NCBI GenBank assembly: GCA_937888775.1
Contig: CALAQT010000101.1
Location: forward strand, 1-18,184
Length of the DNA: 18,184 nucleotides
Source: an uncultured Actinomycetes bacterium
GTDB taxonomy: Bacteria; Actinomycetota; Thermoleophilia; Solirubrobacterales; Solirubrobacteraceae
Direction: 5' to 3'
Shown piece by piece: positions 13,896 through 18,184 of this stretch. Within the stretch, counting starts at the first letter, position 1, and each line of letters opens with the position of its first letter. The notes under the pieces are model-generated. The model did no database searches and was not told the DNA's origin. It saw nothing but the letters and a program-made list of their open reading frames with translations. Both the position numbers and the translations under genes were made by a program.

Positions 13896-14534
13896 CTAGC
13901 GGCCGACCCGTCGCCCGTGCGCGGCTAGCGGCGCCGCCGACCGGATCTCGGCAAGCAGCCGCGCAGTGAGTTCGTCGGCGCTCTCTCCGGAGGCGAGCGG
14001 CCCCTGGGTCGGCCGGAAGAATCGAACACGCAGGCGCGGGCGTGTAGGGAAGCGGACCAGATCGACCGTCCCCTCGACCGCGCAGCACACGATCTGAGCC
14101 TCCGGTACCGCCTGCGCGATCCGGCCGAGACCGCTGCGGGCGCGCAGGGCCCGGCCCTTAGACCGTGTGCCCTCGAGAAATATGCCGATGCAGGCCCCCC
14201 GGCGAAGCTCGGAGATGGCTCGGTCGAGCGCCGCCGCGTCCCGGCTCCCGCGGTCGATCGGGATCTGGCCCATCCCGTCCAGGACCTTGGCCAACACCGC
14301 GCTCTTCCAGAGCGACGACTTCGCCAACGCCTGTATCTGACGCCGCTCGAGGGCAGCGATCCCGATCACGACGGGATCCCACCACGAATCGTGGTTGCCC
14401 GCCAGCAGCACCGGCCCCGAGCTCGGAAACTGCTCAACGCCCGACACCTCAAGACGACCCCACCCCCGAACGACCGGCGAAGCGGCCGCCATGACCCAGC
14501 GGAAGGCAGGCGACACCTGTGAAGCGACCGGCAT
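13896..14534 (-). CDS. PlsC-type lysophospholipid acyltransferase
   Basis: A 212-residue acyltransferase transferring an acyl chain to a lysophospholipid such as lysophosphatidate. The catalytic NHDSWWD gives H48-x4-D53 (the HX4D motif). GMGQIPIDR follows near 87-95, and FLEGTRSKGRAL at 119-130 supplies the EGTR phosphate-binding motif with Glu121 and Arg124. The length fits a short PlsC family member without other domains. I chose the ATG at 14534; a GTG one codon upstream (14537) is also possible and no ribosome binding site is clear. It is 60 bases upstream of pyk on the same strand and divergent from the molybdenum hydroxylase gene, with only 57 bases between the starts. Confidence 0.92.
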   Translation of the reverse strand: MPVASQVSPAFRWVMAAASPVVRGWGRLEVSGVEQFPSSGPVLLAGNHDSWWDPVVIGIAALERRQIQALAKSSLWKSAVLAKVLDGMGQIPIDRGSRDAAALDRAISELRRGACIGIFLEGTRSKGRALRARSGLGRIAQAVPEAQIVCCAVEGTVDLVRFPTRPRLRVRFFRPTQGPLASGESADELTARLLAEIRSAAPLAAHGRRVGR

Positions 14535-14591
14535 CACTGCAGTGTCTCAAGGAAGCTTCGGGCTGGCATTGCGCGCTGATAGGTTGCCGAT

Positions 14592-16877
14592 ATGGGCGCA
14601 ATCGGCGTCTCAACCCCGCGCCGTGACTCAGAGCCGAAGGTGCGCGGGACCACTCGGTTCGCCGCGGATGTGCCCGTCCCGGGGCTGTTGCACGCGCGAC
14701 TGGTTCTCGCGCACGAGGCACACGCGATGATCTCCGCCGTCCGGACAGGCGCAGCGATGGCGCTTCCGGGCGTGGTCGCGATCTTGACGGCTGGGGACCT
14801 GCCGATTGTCGGCACCGGGCCGGGGCGCCTGTACGAGCCCCTGGCCCGCGAGGAGGTCGTTTACGCCGGCCAGCCGGTGGCGCTGGTGGTGGCCGAGAGC
14901 GAGGCGCTGGCGCAAGACGGTGCGGAGCTGGTGGAGGTTGAGCTCGAGCCGCTCGAGCCCGTGCTCGACCTGGAGGCCGCCGCCCGGCCAGGCGCGTCAC
15001 GCGCCCGCGTGATGGTGCGAGCGCAAGGCGCCGGATCGGATCTCGGCGATGCCCATGCTGCCGTGTCGGCCGGCGGGATCGGCGAAGGCGAAGAGCTCTC
15101 CGAGAACGTGCTCGGTACGGCGCGGCTCGCGCACGGCGACGTCGATGCCGCGCTGGCGGCCAGCCACGTCGTGCTGCGCGGACGGTTCACGACGCCATGG
15201 ATGTACCAGGGTTACCTGGAGCCGCAGACCGCGACAGCATGGGTCGAGCCCGACGGTGAGCTGATCGTCAACAGCGCGACGCAGGCGCCGTTCGCAACCC
15301 GGGACTCGTTGGCAACGCTATTTGGTCTGCCTACCGACCGCGTCCGGGTTCGCACCGCGCCGCTGGGCGGCGCGTTCGGCGGCAAGATGATGATCATCGA
15401 GCCGCTGGTCGCCTCTGCCGCTGTCGTCCTGCGCCGGCCGGTGCGCCTGGCCATGACCCGCAGCGAGGACATCGCAGCCACGAATCCTGCGGGCGCCGAG
15501 GTGCTGGCCTTGGAGCTTGGCGCCGAGGCGGACGGACAGCTGACCGGCATTCGCTCACGCGTGCTCATCGACCGCGGAACGACCGAGGACCTCGGCGTGG
15601 AATCGATCGCCGCGATGCTCGCCGCCGGGCCCTACCGCTGGGGCGCATACGAGCTGACCGCGCTCGGCGTCGCGACCAACCGCGTGACTTTCGGCGCCTA
15701 CCGTGCGCCGACCGCAGCACCCGCCGCGTTCGCGGTCGAATCGCTGATCGACGAGCTCGCCCGGCGTCTGGCGCTCGACCCGCTCGAGCTCCGGCTGCGC
15801 AATGTCGCGGTGCAAGGCGACCGGGCGCCGTCGGGGCAGCCGTTCCCGGTGTTCGGGGCTCGTCAGTGCCTGGAGCGCGTACGGGATCATCCGATGTGGG
15901 CCCGGCGGGGCGAGCTGCCTGACGGTGAGGGCATCGGTCTTGCGGTCGGATGGTGGCCCGGGGGCTATGAACCGGCCGCTGCGGCATGCCGACTTGACGC
16001 CGACGGCCGCCTGACGGTCATCACCGGGGCGGCGGACATGACCGGCGTCGAGACCGGGTTTGCCAGCATCGCGGCCGACGCGTTCGGGGTCGACCCGGCA
16101 CTCGTTCGGGTCGTCAACGCCGACACCACCAGCGCACCGTACGCCGGGACGAGCGGAGGCAGCAAGGTCACCTACACGGTGGGCCGCGCGGTGCAGCGCG
16201 CCGCAATCGAGGCGCGCGAACAGTTGCTGGCCGTGGCGGCCGAGGAACTCGAGATCGCCCCCGAGGACCTGGAGATCGTCGACGGAGCAGTGCAACCCAA
16301 GGGTGTGCCGGCCAAGGCACAGCCGATCGACGAACTGGCGCGCAAGATTCTCCGCTTCGGCAGCCCCCACGCCCCGGTCGAGGGCCACGGACGCGTCGCG
16401 CAGCCCCAGGCACCACAGGCCGCCGCCCATCTGTCACACGTTCGGGTCGATCGCGACACCGGCGCGGTGACCGTGCTGGGACACGTCATCGCCCAGGACG
16501 TGGGCCGTGCGCTCAACCCGGCGCTCGTGGAGGGTCAGATGCGCGGCGGGGCGGCGCAAGGTCTGGGATGGGCGCTCCTGGAGGAGTTGGCTTACGACCG
16601 CCAGGGCCAGCTCACAACCGGCACGTTCGTTGACTACGCGCTGCCGACCGCCGCCATCACCCCGCCGATCGACACCGAGATCGTGGAGGTCCCGGCGCCC
16701 GAGGGACCCTACGGCGCCAAAGGGGTCGGCGAGGCACCCGTCGTGGGCGTCCCGGGGGCCGTGGCGAACGCGATCGCAGCGGCGACCGGAGGGGTGCGGA
16801 TGAGGCAGCTCCCGATGAGACCGGAGCGGGTTTGGCGGGCGCTGATGGCTGATGGGGGTGCCCGGCCACTGGACTGA
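14592..16877 (+). CDS. Molybdopterin-binding large subunit, xanthine dehydrogenase family
   Basis: A 761-residue molybdenum hydroxylase large subunit; these enzymes hydroxylate aldehydes or N-heterocycles using Mo-cytosine/pterin cofactor. The N-terminal aldehyde oxidase/xanthine dehydrogenase domain begins with PRRDSEPKVRGTTRFAADV and runs to about residue 130. The Mo-binding domains follow: GGAFGGK at 259-265, GAYRAPTAAPAAF near 373-385, and GAKGVGEAPVV with the base Glu at 714. The CO dehydrogenase loop AYxCSFR is absent, so it is not form I CoxL. Typical partners (2Fe-2S and FAD subunits) are not found in the window. A weak AGG lies 8 bases before the ATG at 14592. A small cytochrome c gene lies 86 bases downstream and might be its electron acceptor, which is inference. 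The substrate cannot be deduced. Confidence 0.92.
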   Translation: MGAIGVSTPRRDSEPKVRGTTRFAADVPVPGLLHARLVLAHEAHAMISAVRTGAAMALPGVVAILTAGDLPIVGTGPGRLYEPLAREEVVYAGQPVALVVAESEALAQDGAELVEVELEPLEPVLDLEAAARPGASRARVMVRAQGAGSDLGDAHAAVSAGGIGEGEELSENVLGTARLAHGDVDAALAASHVVLRGRFTTPWMYQGYLEPQTATAWVEPDGELIVNSATQAPFATRDSLATLFGLPTDRVRVRTAPLGGAFGGKMMIIEPLVASAAVVLRRPVRLAMTRSEDIAATNPAGAEVLALELGAEADGQLTGIRSRVLIDRGTTEDLGVESIAAMLAAGPYRWGAYELTALGVATNRVTFGAYRAPTAAPAAFAVESLIDELARRLALDPLELRLRNVAVQGDRAPSGQPFPVFGARQCLERVRDHPMWARRGELPDGEGIGLAVGWWPGGYEPAAAACRLDADGRLTVITGAADMTGVETGFASIAADAFGVDPALVRVVNADTTSAPYAGTSGGSKVTYTVGRAVQRAAIEAREQLLAVAAEELEIAPEDLEIVDGAVQPKGVPAKAQPIDELARKILRFGSPHAPVEGHGRVAQPQAPQAAAHLSHVRVDRDTGAVTVLGHVIAQDVGRALNPALVEGQMRGGAAQGLGWALLEELAYDRQGQLTTGTFVDYALPTAAITPPIDTEIVEVPAPEGPYGAKGVGEAPVVGVPGAVANAIAAATGGVRMRQLPMRPERVWRALMADGGARPLD

Positions 16878-16906
16878 TGCGGGGTGCCCGGCGACTGGAC
16901 TGATGC
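16855..16906. repeat. 26-bp tandem duplication across the hydroxylase stop codon
   Basis: Two adjacent 26-base copies (16855-16880 and 16881-16906) differ at one base. The first copy holds the last codons and the TGA (16875-16877) of the molybdenum hydroxylase gene. A partial third copy (GCGGTGC...) may follow at 16907. The unit is not a multiple of three, so the duplication lies in the 3' untranslated part and leaves the protein unchanged. Confidence 0.85.
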
Positions 16907-16963
16907 GCGGTGCGGCGCGCTCGGAGGGCGCTGCCTCCCAGGAGCTCGTCGTAGCCTTGCCGG

Positions 16964-17275
16964 ATGCGCCGCGCAGCCGTGCTCACAGCCCTGGTGGTCG
17001 CGGCCGCCCTGGCGGGTTGCGGGTCCGCCGGCGGAGCGCGGCACCCTGCCGGACAGACGCTCTTCTCGGAGGACTGCGGGGTCTGCCATTCACTTACCGG
17101 ACGCCAGTCCTCCCGCCGTCAGGGCGGCGACCTGCTCGCCCTACACGTGAGCCGCGAAGCGATGCTCGAGTTTGTGCGGGAGATGCCGGTGCCTCACCCC
17201 CTGAGCTCGGCGCAGCTTCTCACTGTCACCGGATATGTGCTGACCGTCGAGGCCCGACGTTATCGATCGCGCTAG
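16964..17275 (+). CDS. Small cytochrome c-like lipoprotein
   Basis: A 103-residue protein with a lipoprotein signal (MRRAAVLTALVVAAALAGC) whose LAGC lipobox places the lipidated Cys at 19. The mature part holds one haem-binding CGVCH at 38-42 and a possible axial Met at 74 in REMPVPHP, so it is a mini class I cytochrome c anchored on the outer face of the membrane. The start is the ATG at 16964; no Shine-Dalgarno sequence is obvious nearby (an AGGAG near 16939 is too far). It follows the molybdenum hydroxylase on the same strand and may be cotranscribed. Its TAG stop overlaps the TAG of the convergent kelch gene in the tetramer CTAG. Confidence 0.83.
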   Translation: MRRAAVLTALVVAAALAGCGSAGGARHPAGQTLFSEDCGVCHSLTGRQSSRRQGGDLLALHVSREAMLEFVREMPVPHPLSSAQLLTVTGYVLTVEARRYRSR

Positions 17276-18184
17276 CCGCTCGGCACCAGCTCTCCGACGC
17301 CGGCCGCGGTGCTGCCCGCGGGCGAGAGTCCCCCGACGACCACGATCGCCCCGCCGATCGACAGGACGCCGGTATCCGAGAGCGGCTCGGGCAACCGACC
17401 CGCCCGCCGGACCGAACCGGTGCGCGGATCGATCGACCAGACATTCGCGCTCTGAGAGTCCAGGTTGTCGCCGCGGCCGCCGACCAGATACACGAACGAG
17501 CCGACCGTCGCCGCCCCGGCGTGGGTGATCGGCTCCGGGAGCCGGCCGATCTGCGCCACGCGCCCGGTGGCGGGGTCGAAGCGGTAGATGGCATCGCTGG
17601 CGGCGTTGGGAGTCGAGCCGCCGATAATCAGGATCTGCCCATCGACGGCGCTGGCCGCCGAGTAGCGCAGCCCGACCGGCAGATGCCCGACCACGCGGAC
17701 ACGGGAGCCCGGGCGCCAGGCGAGGATCGTGTCCAGCCAGTTCGTCCCGTCATAGCCGCCCACGACGTAGGCGGTGCCGTCCGACGCGGTCACCGCGACG
17801 TCCGATTGGGTGTGGGGCAGCGCGCCAACGGTGCGCACGACTCCGCTCGCCGGATCGAAGCTGATGATGTGATCCAGCTCGGAGAGGGACCCGCCGCCGA
17901 ACACGTAGACCAGGCCGCCGAGCTGCGCCCCCTGCGCGTCGTGCTGGGCCAGCGGGAGGCTCGCGGTGTGCAAGACGCCGTGCAGATCCGCGAGCACGAT
18001 GCCCGCACTCGAGCTGTCGGCGGCGTCGAGCCCTCCGACCAGCGCGAAGCGTCCGTCGCCGAGCACGGCGCCGGCCGGATCTCGCAGCGGCGCCGGCAGC
18101 GAATACAGCGAGCGGTAGGCCAGGCTCACCGGATGCGCCGGGGCCGGCTTGGTCCGGGCGACCTTCGAGCCATGCGTATGGACC
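17272..18184 (-). CDS. Kelch-type beta-propeller protein, N-terminus beyond the window
   Basis: The minus frame stays open to the window edge, so the gene is partial; a GTG at 18129 exists but the codons upstream (SKVARTKPAPAHP) read as a linker and the true start is likely outside. About six kelch repeats are visible by their hydrophobic-GG motifs: ALVGGLD, VYVFGGG, AYVVGGYD, LIIGGST, VYLVGGRGD, VVVGGLS. Each repeat continues with a 'FDP..G' or similar strand (SFDPASG, RFDPATG, SIDPRTG). The Pro-rich linker suggests the propeller is exported or follows a membrane anchor. Partner and substrate are unknown. The convergent cytochrome c lipoprotein sits tail to tail with it. Confidence 0.85.
   Translation of the reverse strand, partial: VHTHGSKVARTKPAPAHPVSLAYRSLYSLPAPLRDPAGAVLGDGRFALVGGLDAADSSSAGIVLADLHGVLHTASLPLAQHDAQGAQLGGLVYVFGGGSLSELDHIISFDPASGVVRTVGALPHTQSDVAVTASDGTAYVVGGYDGTNWLDTILAWRPGSRVRVVGHLPVGLRYSAASAVDGQILIIGGSTPNAASDAIYRFDPATGRVAQIGRLPEPITHAGAATVGSFVYLVGGRGDNLDSQSANVWSIDPRTGSVRRAGRLPEPLSDTGVLSIGGAIVVVGGLSPAGSTAAGVGELVPSG

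Noticed and set aside
12096..13928. Long plus-strand frame of 610 codons over the peptidase and pyruvate kinase genes
   Set aside because: It is antisense to two confidently identified enzymes, is rich in Arg/His/Pro typical of shadow frames, and has no family resemblance.
14585..14592. GCCGATAT directly before the molybdenum hydroxylase, a second sigma-28-like -10 box
   Set aside because: No TAAAGTTT-like box lies 11 bases upstream, and the element runs into the start codon, so transcription would begin inside the gene.
17620..17627. GCCGATAA matching the sigma-28 -10 box
   Set aside because: It lies within the coding region of the kelch protein and has no -35 partner at the right spacing.

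Overview
The window is about 70% G+C with dense, mostly operonic genes. The protein flavour (DUF5317, Gly/Ala-rich actinobacterial proteins, an actinobacterial-type pyruvate kinase, a GlnA-like gamma-glutamyl-amine ligase) suggests a high-GC actinobacterium. Thermoleophilia (Solirubrobacterales-like) is my best guess from recognition alone; no rRNA or marker gene here proves it.

Region 1 (1-4030). A small membrane protein lies on the minus strand (110-637). Reading the other way is what looks like a flagellar-sigma (FliA/WhiG, sigma-28) promoter, then a 29-residue hydrophobic peptide gene with a strong ribosome binding site, then a very stable 11-bp hairpin, then a membrane-anchored GGDEF-EAL protein (cyclic di-GMP synthesis/breakdown). 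A DUF5317 membrane protein follows with GTGA stop/start overlap. The reading frame of DUF5317 runs about 120 codons past its recognisable domain, into what seems to be decayed DNA holding an antisense fragment resembling a hot-dog thioesterase N-terminus.

Region 2 (4031-10364, all minus strand). This is a catabolic operon in the order glutamine synthetase-like ligase, GntR/FadR-type regulator, amino acid/amine permease, aldehyde dehydrogenase, short-chain dehydrogenase, small unknown protein. Several junctions overlap by 1-4 bases. The set fits uptake of an amine, gamma-glutamylation, oxidation of the alcohol or aldehyde, and substrate-responsive control. It matches the gamma-glutamylation pathways for polyamines or ethanolamine; the substrate cannot be fixed from sequence. 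A good sigma-70-type promoter sits between the regulator and the permease, and its -35 box contains the regulator's stop codon.

Region 3 (10365-14534, minus strand). A membrane HExxH metalloprotease-like protein; a 413-base gene-free stretch carrying two 60-bp units of an inverted-repeat motif; an isoaspartyl peptidase/asparaginase; pyruvate kinase; and a PlsC-type acyltransferase.

Region 4 (14592-18184). A molybdenum hydroxylase large subunit (xanthine dehydrogenase/CoxL superfamily) stands without its usual FeS and FAD partners. A small lipoprotein cytochrome c follows. The cytochrome's stop codon overlaps the stop codon of a convergent kelch-type beta-propeller gene that runs off the window. 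A 26-bp tandem duplication covers the end of the molybdenum hydroxylase gene.

The most interesting signal is the sigma-28 promoter / micro-peptide / hairpin / GGDEF-EAL arrangement in region 1.
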